A stretch of DNA of 64,000 nucleotides from Gigaspora margarita. Taxonomy: Eukaryota > Glomeromycota > Glomeromycetes > Diversisporales > Gigasporaceae. The notes beneath the pieces were generated by a model that did no database searches, had not been told where the DNA came from, and saw nothing but the letters and a program-made list of their open reading frames with translations. The stretch lies in the NCBI GenBank assembly GCA_009809945.1, contig WTPW01000356.1, positions 265,882 to 329,881 of the forward strand. The letters run 5' to 3'. A program made the translations under genes and the position numbers. Below are positions 47,396-58,100 of this stretch, piece after piece. Within the stretch, counting starts at the first letter, position 1, and every line of letters starts with the position of its first letter.

Positions 47396-47935
47396 TTAAT
47401 TGATAATCTGGATAAGATCAGTACTATTACCATATTGGGACAATAGTAAATTTGAGGATAAGTACAATATAAACTTTTATTAAATGCTAAAATCTGACAA
47501 CTGTGACTATGTAAGTGATTTTTTATTAAGTTAACAGCTCAAATCAATTAATTGAAAGTTGTAGAGCTCACTGAGATGCATCTAATAGTGGTTAGATCAT
47601 TCAAATTGGCCCAATATACGCTGAGATATCACTAAAAAATGATTGACAGCCTATATAAAATTCTATGTAAACAAACTAGAAATTTTATATAGTTGGCCAA
47701 TTGTTTTTTAGCGATATCTCAGCATACACTGGGCCAATTTAAATTATCTAATTACCATAGATGCATCTCAATAAGCTCTACAACTTTCTATTAATTGACT
47801 TGAGCTGTTAACTTAATAAAAAAATTACTTACCATAGTCACAATTGCCAGATTTTAGCATATAATAAAAAACATAGTAATTTTCTCCAAATTCTAATATA
47901 AAAATAGTGCCAATCTTATCTGGATCAGTAATTAA
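47396..47935. mobile_element. Palindromic element L, copy 3 (most decayed)
   Basis: The ends are AATTGATAATCTGGATAAGA and ATCTTATCTGGATCAGTAATT. Inside, AATTGAAAGTTGTAGAGCTC, GATGCATCTAATAGTGGTTA and CACTAAAAAATGATTG match the family with CpG sites lost. Right arm inverted. Confidence 0.82.
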
Positions 47936-47947
47936 ATACATATATTT

Positions 47948-48063
47948 TGACAACCATGTGACCAATTTTAATGTTTAAGGGCTCTTTTGAATTCTACATG
48001 CATGTAGAATTCAAAAAAGCCTTTAAACATTAAAATTGATCACATCATTGTCAAAATATTTTT
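47948..48063. repeat. Hairpin with GAATTCTACATGCATGTAGAATTC centre
   Basis: TTTTAATGTTTAAGGGCTCT pairs with the inverted GCCTTTAAACATTAAAA across a perfect central dyad. A decayed relative follows at about 48145-48215. Confidence 0.8.
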
Positions 48064-48448
48064 GTTTAAATTTTGGCAGAATCAAATAATTATTTAATTC
48101 TTTCTTAATTTTCAGCCATGATATTTGAGAGCAGCCTAGCCCATATCAATGTTTGAGGCCTTGTTTAAATTCTACAAGACCATAGAAGTCAAAAGAGCCC
48201 TTAAACATTGAGATTGACTGCATTGTTGTCAGAAAATTTATATTATTTTTAAAAAAAGTGAGCTACAATGTATCTTTGTGATGAGTATGGCAATTTTTAT
48301 TATAGGTGCCCAACATGGATGTTTTATCATCTACAAAAAGTATGGATGATCAGCTTTTATGATATTCTTTTGCTAGAAAAAATTTCAAATCGCTTCAAAT
48401 CCTTTATAGAATTTTATCTGGGGTTGGATACTTACGGCGGGTACTGTA

Positions 48449-49317
48449 CCATACTGCATTCCAGTTTCATTTTTAGAGCCAGTATTGAAAATCTAATGTT
48501 CTCAGTCTTCTCAAAAATATTACAACAATTTCAAGACTATAAAGTTTAAAAATTATGTTCATATTTTACAACAATTTGAAAACATAAAATTTAAAATTTT
48601 ATAATTAAAATAATTTCAGAGAGCGCTAAAATTTTTTTTTGAAAACGTTAAATTTTTTTATGAATATAAATTTAAATTTATGTTTTCAGAGAACAAAAAA
48701 AATAAAATTTCTGATCTTTTTTTACTGCTTAGAAATGCAATATTTTAAATTAATTTCAACACGAGGCACTGCAGTTCCTCATATAGTTCCACTATAATAC
48801 AAACTACTGATGAGTGCGCCTTTGTAAATTATATTATCTCCTCCTATATGGGATTCGTCATCATTATGCATATCATGAAAGAACTATCAAATTTATTCAG
48901 TTAATTATTATAACTATTACATTATGAACGAACATGAACCTTGAATTGTAATAACTTAATTTGTAATTCGTCCCTATAATTATGTAAATTTATTTGCTAG
49001 TACTCAATTTTTTGGTTTGATATATGAGCCAAATGGTAAGATATTTAATCATTCCACTTGTATTTGAAAACTTTTCAAAACCTCCAAAATGAAAAGGGTT
49101 TGAAATTTTATTATATTCAAGATAATTGATGTGCTCTTCTCATATGTTTGGTATAACTTTTTCCATGTACGAATGTACGCCTTAATTTTAAGAGTAATAC
49201 AGAATTAAAAAGAGAGTTTCATTGATGATGAATTACCCAAAAAATTTTGATCAATTTGATTGGTTAGTTATCACAGGTAGATCATATGACTTCATTACTT
49301 TTTAAGATTATCATCAG
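48449..49317. other. AT-rich spacer, no gene seen
   Basis: No gene or clear repeat; sequence identity to the intact BTB gene begins near 49318. Confidence 0.4.
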
Positions 49318-49348
49318 TCGAATCATTAAAATTTTAAACTTGACTAAA

Positions 49349-50672
49349 ATGGCATTAAAATTCTTTGAAAAACTTTCAAATAATTATCTTGAACTTATTG
49401 ATGATAAAGAGGATTTTAACATTATCATTAATGTTGGCAAATCTCCAAAAGCAAAAGTGTTTCGAGTACATTCAACAATTTTAAGATACAGATCTTTATA
49501 TTTTCACAATGAATTGAAGAATATCCATAAAGATGAGAATAATATCAAAACACTTAATTTAAAGCATGTTTTTGTCCAACATTTTGAAGTTATTATCAAG
49601 TAAGTTGTTTATGATGTATTATAATTTATATTATGTCACAAGAAATAATCTAAAATATTAATAAATTTTATACAAAGGTATATATACGGAGGAATATTTT
49701 TACTTGAGCAACATGATGCATCGTTTATTTTTGAGCCCATCTTTTTGCTTACAAGTTGCTTTTTGATGAATTGGCCAAACAACTTCAAACTTACTTAATT
49801 GAAAAGGAAGCTCATTGGCTTTGTTTACATTTTAATCTTATTTAACAAAAAAGTTTTCAGAATAATAAACTTCAAGATTTACAAAACTGGTATAAGGATA
49901 TTGTGGTAAAATACTCTAATAAGATTTTTGATTCTGAAGAATTCTTTACACTTCAAGAAAGTGCTTTAGTCTCACTTATTAGTCGAGATGATTTACAAAT
50001 GGAAGAAGCAAAAATTTGGAATTGCATCATAAAATGGGTAATTGCACAAAATTCTGGCCTACCATCCGATTCTGGAAATTGGTCACATGAGAATTTTTTA
50101 GCTTTAAGGGTAGGGTGAATGTAGATAGTGACTGTACCCGGGTAGAACTTGCAATCATGTGACATAGTAATTTATCCGGATATCCAGGTAATTTAATAGT
50201 AACCAGGTAGAAGTTTTCCCAATGGGTACAATCTCTAAATGTAGATCAATTTCATATGATTTATGGGGTACAAAAAAATTTTATATAGAAAGCAAAGATA
50301 TGATTCTAATAAAACTTTTCAAGATTATAGCCAGTATTTCCTAAAATTTTGTGGTATATAATTTGAAGTCTCCTATTTGTTATAGTAAAATTTTAAACCC
50401 TATATCATTTAAAAAAATCTACCTTTGTATATTGGTAAAAAAAACTTAGATGACCCCAAATTTTCTTAGGTCACACAAAAATCACTAATTCTGATTGGTT
50501 GAATCGTTGTTGTTTACAACTCTGATTGGTCGATCACCTGTTTCATATGATTACAATGTGATCATTATTAAAAATGATCTATGTTTACCCTTCCCTTAAA
50601 GACTACATTACAAAAATGGTTGTCTCATATCCGTTATTTCAAATGTCTGGTAACGATATAATTAATAATAAG
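49349..50672 (+). pseudogene. BTB-BACK(-TLDc) gene copy, disabled and truncated
   Basis: Exon 1 (49349-49599) keeps an intact BTB frame starting MALKFFEKLSNNYLELI. The intron 49600-49677 keeps GTAAGT and ACAAAG. Exon 2 has a one-base deletion near 49744 and a TAA at 49843-49845 where the intact gene has a Tyr codon (TAT). The BACK region frame then continues (49903-50107) until a 488-bp TTAA-flanked element interrupts it. Similarity resumes at 50600 (GACTACATTACAAAAATGG) and ends at 50672; the TLDc part is missing. Close relative of the intact gene at 4786-6316. Confidence 0.93.
50108..50595. mobile_element. TTAA-flanked MITE (piggyBac- or Sola3-type) in the BTB pseudogene
   Basis: TTAA at 50104-50107 and 50596-50599. 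Ends GGGTAGGGTGAATGTAGAT and ATCTATGTTTACCCTTCCC are inverted. The intact BTB gene (5530-5536, CTTTAAAGAC context) gives the uninterrupted target. TTAA duplication is characteristic of piggyBac and Sola3. Non-coding; related element at 57206-57890. Confidence 0.9.
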
Positions 50673-52045
50673 GTAGCTGCACAATGCAGTTGTGCTAAAA
50701 CCAGGAATGGTTATATTGAAAGGACATGGTCAAAGGGCTGAAAATGTAAGAAAATTTAACACAAACTATTAAGGTTCAAAAAATGAAATCTTGAAATTAT
50801 TTATTTGGTACATGTACGTAGAGATTAAATAAGTTTTAAAGCAAACATTGAGGATGCCGTAATTGAGTATGATATGAATCATTTTATCATTTATAAGTAG
50901 TACTATAAAGAGTTTTGCATTTATGAAGGCACAGATATGTTAAAATTGTTTAAGGAATTTATTTGTGAGAAAAGAATAACGAGTATGTGGACAAAACTAA
51001 AGTGTCTAGTGTGTTGAATGGTATTATTTGAATGCTACTTAAGCTATTTAAAATTATTATATTATTTAACAGTATGTGAAGTTATATGATAATGTTGAAA
51101 GCACATTAAGTAAATTTTGAATAATGCTATTCAAAGCACTAAAGTTTTTAATTTTGTTTGTTAGTGTTATAATCTTTGTAATAGTGATTAGATGTAATCA
51201 AAAAAATTGAAAAGCATTTATGATGTAATTGTTAATAAATTTAATATGTTATATTAATCAATTTGGTTAGATAATAAAATAGATTTAGATTCGCTAGTTA
51301 AGTAATTGAATATTATAAAGTTATTATAAATAAAAAAAAATTTTAATCATAATAATTTCTTATTTTCACATAAGGGTTCAAATGGTGTCGTGATCACAAA
51401 TGGGAGGGTAATTAATAGATTAATAATACATAAAAAAAGAGTAATTAAGTTAAATTTAAATATTGTATGAGTGAAGTTAGTGGCATAAATGACCTAATTA
51501 ATTCAGGGTAAACTAGATGTATATAAATAGAATTCGAAAAGAAAAAAAATTATTAATTCTTTTCGAGTAAGAATCGAAAATCTTTATATTCATATTGTAT
51601 TCAATTTTAGTTAATTATATTTGTATTCATAGTTGATAAGGTCATTAGTAATTGACATCATGATTAGCATATAATTGATTGATTAATTTATTAATTGGTT
51701 GATTGGATTATGCAGCAATAACAATGATCATTAGCGAATTTTTTTGGTATGATTTTAAAATTAGTGTTATACATGATAAATATTGTGGTAATTATAATAA
51801 AACAGAATGAAACATAAGTTGCGAAGTAGTTTTGTAGATTGGGTTAAAGTAGAAATTTTATTATGTTATTAATTATAATAAAAAGGATTTACCAACACTA
51901 TTGTAGCAAATAATTTTTTCTCTTGTCTCTCACTTCCATATTTGTAAGTTTTATATACCTTCTATAATTGTATCGCATAGCCATGTTAATCTTACCTTTC
52001 TAGTATTAAGCATTCTTAGTGGCTTAATGATATGAATGTTACTCA
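50673..52045. other. AT-rich sequence, no gene seen
   Basis: Only a short dyad near 51530-51570 (CGAAAAGAAAAAAAATT against AATTCTTTTCG) and a TATATAAATAG phrase near 51519 stand out. Confidence 0.4.
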
Positions 52046-52138
52046 AGAAGTGTAAACGAAGTAGCAATAGTGTCAACATAGTAGTAGTGGTGCTAACATA
52101 GTAGAAGCAGTATAGACGTAGCTGTTGTAGTGTAAAGT
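52046..52138. repeat. Short degenerate tandem repeat
   Basis: About four units of 22-27 bp resembling AGTAGCAATAGTGTCAACAT, followed by TATATAAAGGGTTAG near 52160. Confidence 0.5.
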
Positions 52139-52423
52139 TACTAAAGATTTAGAATGTATATAAAGGGTTAGTCTACCCTTAGTTTATTATTGAAAAAACT
52201 TATATAATGTATGCTCTCAAAAACCATCCTTAAATAAATATATATATATATTATAATAAATGTATAAGCCTATAATTTACTGTCAATTTCATGTGACTTT
52301 CAACATCATTCATCGGAGTTAAAATTGGCCAGGCTCTTCCATACATAGTTACACTATTAAAAAATCAGGTTTCAACCTGTCATAATATAATTATCGAAAT
52401 TACAGTAGTTTTGATAATATAAT

Positions 52424-52488
52424 TTTTTGGCCAGTATATCGTTTCAGTATTATTTTATACTGGGTGAAAATTTTATTATCGAAAACTA
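52424..52488. mobile_element. Lone copy of the inner palindrome GATAATATAATTTT
   Basis: TAGTTTTGATAATATAATTT pairs with the inverted ATTTTATTATCGAAAACTA. It is the same as the inner part of the CAGCTG-ended MITE at 24958-25182, here without the outer part, and again bordered by TA. Confidence 0.65.
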
Positions 52489-53038
52489 CATTTTTATTAT
52501 CTAAAAATAACTTAAATCATCTAATTATTGCATTATATAATGGCTTTAAATTGTAATCATCATAAAATTTTATTTATCACACGCTCCTCAGATCATGTTA
52601 ACATATGATCTAATTTATCCAACAAAATCACGAATAAACAACCAATCACTGCACGGTATTTCATTGGTCAAATGTCGCAATAATGTTTTTGGATGCAGCC
52701 ATTCAAAATATTAAAGTATAAAACCCAAAATTGTAAATAATCAATATGCAGATAAATAAAATTGGTAAGCTTACGTATTAACTAATTTTCATATTGTTTT
52801 CTCATGCTTTGGTCATGTTTTATGAAGATGACCAATAATAAATATTAAATGGACAAACTCTGTTTTAGGTGGTATGGATAGATTAGAATTATCATGATTT
52901 CTATCATAAAAAAAAAAGCATAAGTTATTGTAAATATTTTTGTTATAAAGCTTACCCTATTCTGTCTACGTGCTTTAAGGTAAGACCCATTTTTTGATCT
53001 GAAGTTGACCATAAATTTTTGGACTAATGCCCAAATAT

Positions 53039-53155
53039 TATAGCAATATGGCTTTGCAGCATTATGGCATTATAGCTTTAAAGATTATGGCATTATGGCT
53101 TTGTGGTTTATAGCTTTACAGCTTAAAGCAATTATAGCAAAAAATATGGCAATAC
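53039..53155. repeat. TATGGCTTTGCAGCATTATGGC-type short tandem repeat
   Basis: Phrases TATGGCTTT, TATAGCTTT and GCATTATGGC recur about eight times at irregular spacing. Confidence 0.6.
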
Positions 53156-53278
53156 CATAACTGTATTAATTTGTAAAATTAATTCTAGCACAACAGGTTT
53201 TGAACTTTCAAGCAAGTTCAAAACTTTCAGACCAGATTCAAACTGGACCTGACCAAGCCAAAAGTTTGATGTTCTAAT

Positions 53279-55500
53279 TAGAGGTGGGCAAAATAGTATT
53301 TTTGCTACTATGCATACACATAATATGCAGCATGCATGCATGCATGCATATATATGCAGCATAGTTAAAATTTATTATTGGTTCTAAATCAAGTATGAGT
53401 TTGCTTTGTGTCTGGTTCGAAGTTTGCAGACTGGTCTAAGTTCAAATAATTTATATGTATTTTTCAGTGCTGAACAAGTTTACTTAGTGCATGAAGTTAG
53501 AATTAATTAGTAAAATTTTATGAATCATAAGATTTTGTAGAATTTTATTAATAAAATTCTATAAAATCTTATAATTTGCAAATTTTTATTAACTAATTCT
53601 AACTTGATGCACTAATTAAACTTGTTCAGCACATATAAATACATCAAATTGGCAAAATTATTTTTATTTTACTTGAAATTTAGAGAATAGATGCATAGTT
53701 TTGGAATTTTGATCAAAAAAGTCAAATTTTAGCATCGTTTCTTCAAATTTCCCAATTTAATGTAATTATAGGTGCTGAACAAGTTTACTTAGTGCATAAA
53801 GTTAGAATTAATTAATAAAATTTTTGTGAATCATAAGATTTTATAGAATTTAATTAATAAAATTCTATAAAATCTTATGATTCACAAATTTTTATTAATT
53901 AATTCTAACTTCATGCACTAAGTAAACTTGTTCCGAACCTATAATTACATTAAATCAGCAGTTATATTTTTATTTTAGTTGAAATTTGGAGAAAAGATGC
54001 TTAAATTTGACTTTTTTGATCAAAAAGCCAAAATTATGCATCTATTCTCTAAATTTTAAGTAAAATAAAAACAATACTACTGATTTAATGTATTTATATG
54101 TGCTGAACAAGTTTACTTAGTGCATATAGTTAGAATTATTTAATAAGAATTTGGGAATCATAAGAATTTATAGAATATTATTAATAAAATTCTATAAAAT
54201 CTTATGATTTACAAAATTTTACTAATTAATTCTAACTTAATGCATTAAGTAAACTTGTCTAGCACCTAAATATACATTAAATCAGCAGATTTATTGTTTA
54301 TTTTACATAACATTTGAAGAAAAGATGTTTAAATTTGACTTTTTTGATCAAAATCCAAAATAATGCATTTATCCTCTAAATTTTAAGTAAAATAAAAATA
54401 ATCCTGCTGAGGCCTTAAGAGATACTCAAGTTGTAGTTTGATTTTCCACATTTGATGTAATTATAGGTGCTGAACAAGATTACCTAGTTTATAAATTTAG
54501 AATTAATTAATAAAAATTTGTGATTTATAAAATTTTATAGAATTTTATTAATAAAATTCTATAAAATCTTATGATTCACAAGATTTCACTAATTAACTCT
54601 AACTTAATGCACTAAGTAAACTTGTTCAGTATCTAAAAATACATTAAATTAGCAGAATGTTTTTATTTTACTTGAAATTTGGAGAAAAAAGGCTTAAATT
54701 TGACTTTTTTGATCAAAAATCCAATTATGCATCTATTTTCTAAATTTCAAGTAAAATAAAAATAATTCTGCTGATTTGATGTATTTGTAGATGCTGAACA
54801 AGTTTACTTAGTGCATAAAGTTAGGATTAATTAATAAAAATTTGTGAATTATAAGATTTTATAGAATTTTATTAATAATATTCTATAGATTCTTATGATT
54901 CATAAAATTTTACTAATTAATTAACTTTATGCACTAAGTAAACTTGTTCAGCACCAAAAATACATTCAGACTCAGCCCAGTTAGCAGACCTCGGACCAGA
55001 CCTAGACTAATCTCATAGTTGAGTCTAAGTCTGGTAAAATTTAGAGTTTGATTCCAGACCAGACCCAGGTTGGACCAGACCCAGACCAGACCTAGGACAC
55101 TAAGTTAGGGTTAGTGTCTATGTTAGAGTTTGGAGTTAACATTATATATAGTAAAATCAACCAAAGAATATTTTTGTTAATGTGCAGAAGGCTGTTTCTT
55201 ATAAAGTTTGTAAAGAAATAAGTGATCTTCTAATTTTCTTTAGAATGAATGTTTTCCTGATCATGTTACATTACACCAAATTGGAAACTGTTATTGGCTA
55301 ATTTACTGCAGATTGTCACATAATCCAAACTTTTTTTTGCTATGGCTAGAGTACTTAAATTATGTTTCTATATGCAGCTCATAATACTATAATATAGCAA
55401 TAATAATAATAATATTTTTTTTTCTATGTGCATTTTGATATATAGGTTGTTAGACCATGTGCATGCATGCATGTGCCCATGCGCATAGTGTCCACCTCTA
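53279..55500. mobile_element. hAT element, TAGAGGTGG ends, exact 8-bp duplication
   Basis: GTTCTAAT at 53271-53278 and 55501-55508 flanks it exactly. Ends TAGAGGTGGGCA and TGTCCACCTCTA are inverted. CATGCATGCATGCATG tracts lie near both ends, and AGACC/GGTCT motifs are subterminal. No transposase seen. Its interior is mostly the palindrome array. Confidence 0.93.
53467..54954. repeat. Array of nine back-to-back palindromes (A x5, B x4)
   Basis: Palindrome A (about 166 bp; GTGCTGAACAAGTTTACTTA outward, centre around TTTATTAATAAA) lies at 53467-53632, 53771-53939, 54100-54265, 54467-54632 and 54791-54954. The four spacers are themselves palindromes (B), with ATTTTATTTTACTTGAAATT on one side, its inverse on the other, and TTTTGATCAAAA near the centre. 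Start-to-start distances are 304-367 bp. No coding capacity. Confidence 0.93.
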
Positions 55501-56084
55501 GTTCTAATCCAAATAAACTGAGTTTTAAAATAGTTTGAGTTCAGGTCCAGTTTAAATTTTGAACCAGATTTAGAATTGCCTAAAGTCCAATCTCAGTTTG
55601 GGTCCATCGAAGCTCTATCTGTGTTTACAAGGATCAAGTTTAATTTTTTTTTAAATAGTCTATTTACTTTTTATGAATATATATAACTATTAAAAATAAG
55701 TAAAGCCAATACAACCTAGTAATTATAGCCTACTTGGTATTAATTAATAAATTGATATGAATATTAGAATCATATATATAAATAGTTAAGACTATTGTCT
55801 ATTTTTTAATAGTAGTATAAAAATCAGGAAATAAAATAGATATTTAATAAGTTGGCATGAATATCATACAAAACCATGAACAACCATTTATTATACATCA
55901 TTGTGGCTGTGCTATGATAATGCATAATAAAGTATTGCCTATTATTTTGTATGATATTCACAACAACTTATTAAATATCTATTACATATATTATAAATTT
56001 GTTATAATAACAGTTAAATTCTATTAACAGAAATTTTCAGTTGCATATAAACAAATCAAAACAAATTAACAAATCACATTAATT
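55501..56084. other. Spacer with one hairpin
   Basis: A hairpin at about 55836-55982 pairs AATAGATATTTAATAAGTTG with its inverse (CAACTTATTAAATATCTATT) around ATGATATTCA-like phrases. No gene seen. Confidence 0.55.
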
Positions 56085-58078
56085 TAAATGCAAACTAACT
56101 TATTTTAAAGGGTTGACTATGATATATAGTTAAGATATATTAGTTTGCATTAGAATTGTTGTGACTTTTATCATAAATTACTCAAAAAATTCTATTACAG
56201 AACTTGCTATTCCAGTGACCTGCTAAGTTTAAGTTAATTGCATTGGGTTGTTGGTGCTTTCTATTATGTTTTACTATAAATAATTTGGTTACAAAATATT
56301 TTACTATACTTGCAACTATAAAAAGTAGTTATATAGTCATCTCTATACAATTATATTATATGTAATTACATTTATATTAGGCCAAACTATGATTTAATTT
56401 ATAGAAATAAACCTCCATGTAAGGATAACTCCCTTATAAGCATATTTTTAAAAATAATTTACCATGTCCGACTGTGTGATTATATAGAAGTATGACTATA
56501 GTTGCTAGAATAGTAAATAAGCTTTGTAACAAAATTACTTGTGGTAAATCATAATATAAAATTATGACAATTCCAATATAGACCAACTCATCTTAATCAG
56601 GTATTTTAATTATTGGAAGAATGAGTAAGTTCTATAACAGAATTATATGCAGCAACCCATGATAGGATTTATGCTAATTTTAATACAAACCAATTTAAAC
56701 TTAAACTACATATTATGGTTCTGGAATAGTAAGCAAATTCTGTAGTAATAATTCTAATATAAACTCAATTGACTAGAATAGTGAGTAAATTCTGTAACAG
56801 AATTTCTTTTAGTAACTAATAAATAAATCACATTAATTTCAATGCAAACTAACATGGCTTAACATTTATTATAGTCACCAGAATATCAATTATGCTCTAC
56901 AACAAAATTATTTACAGCATCTGATAGAAACATAGAAATTCCAATGTGAAACAGTTCAAACTTAACCATATATTACGTTCACTAAAATAGCAAATACTGG
57001 AATAGAAGTTTTTTTACTGCAAATTTACAATAAAAAATTATAATAATTCCAATGTAAACTAACTCATTTTTAACTACATACTGTAATTACTAGAAAATCA
57101 GGTGAATTTTGTACAAATTATTAACAATAACTATAATAGAAATTATGGCAAACTGACTTACCTTAACCCATCTTGTAGTTACCCAAATAGCAAGTAGACC
57201 TTTAAGGGTAGGATATCTCAATAATATGTTATTCATATGATGTATTAATGCAGATCTGTTGTGGTTTATAGTTTTAAATATGTGACAAAGCTAAATTTTC
57301 AATGACAGATATTTCTTAGAAAAAAAACTTCAGTTTACTTGTCATAAAGTAAACATACTTTTAAAGGTATTTTATTTTGTATTAGGTATTATATATAGTA
57401 AGTTGTATATATACTAAAATATACTAAGTTTAGTGAAAAAGTTGCCCATTGGCACTGTCTTTTGCCCATTATCATTGCTTGTCCAATACTAAGACTACCT
57501 TGCTTTAATATTATTTGTAGACAATTAGATGCACTATTAATAATTAACTTTTATTATAATTATATGCTAAGTAAGTGAGAAAAATTAAAAGTTGTCTATG
57601 AGCTATCTTAAAACGAAGTAGATATATATTGTAAATTTAATATTAAGTTTTAATAATTTAAATAATCAGAATTAATTTGGTTGCATATTAATGTTATAGT
57701 AAAAATTATATGCAAAACTACCTCCTTGGTATTTTTTATTAGTGTTAAATTATGGTTTAACTTTTATTTTTTATATTTTTGCTTTTTTTTACTTCATTGA
57801 ATTGATCATAATTTATGATTTGATTGGTTGATCATTTTGTTACACATAAAAATTGATCTTCAAAATCGAATTATACAGGATACCCAACCCTTAAAGGATA
57901 TTTTAGTAACTCATAATAAAAATCATATTAATTTTGATGAATAACTAAAACTATCTATATATTGTAATCACTGGAATAACAAGTAAGCTCTGTTATAGTA
58001 ACTAACAATAGAAATCATGATAATTCTGATGCAAACTAACTCATTATTATCAAATATGGTAGTTACTATATTGCAATA
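56085..58078. repeat. Degenerate satellite, about 110-bp period, split by a TTAA MITE
   Basis: Units carry the ordered phrases TAATTCCAATGCAAACTAAC, TGGAATAGTAAGTAA and TCTGTAACAGAATT, with C/T and A/G variation, at about 56165, 56600, 56730, 56780, 56990, 57060, 57150 and 57960. A single similar unit is at the start of the duplication copy A (23487-23590). Confidence 0.75.
57206..57890. mobile_element. TTAA-flanked MITE, second copy
   Basis: TTAA at 57202-57205 and 57891-57894. Ends GGGTAGGATATC and GATACCCAACCC are inverted with small changes. Near the right end TTGATTGGTTGATCA resembles the corresponding part of the element at 50108-50595. Confidence 0.85.
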
Positions 58079-58100
58079 GTGATAGATAAAATGATATAAT

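Larger units (their letters stand above)
46788..48446. mobile_element. Tc1/mariner-type element, 1.66 kb, non-autonomous
   Basis: TA-flanked. Left end CAGTACCCGCTGTAAGTATC, right end GATACTTACGGCGGGTACTG. The inverted ends continue for about 150 bp with GATCATCCATATTTTTTGTA. The open frame at 48268-48549 lies largely in the right terminal repeat and is rejected as a gene. The interior contains element L copy 3 and several shorter hairpins. Confidence 0.88.

Noticed and set aside
48268-48549. 93-residue open frame
   Set aside because: Overlaps the right terminal inverted repeat of a mariner-type element and has no recognisable domain.
53467-54954. CRISPR array (regular repeats and spacers)
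   Set aside because: Repeats are about 166 bp, the spacers are related to one another, and the context is eukaryotic.
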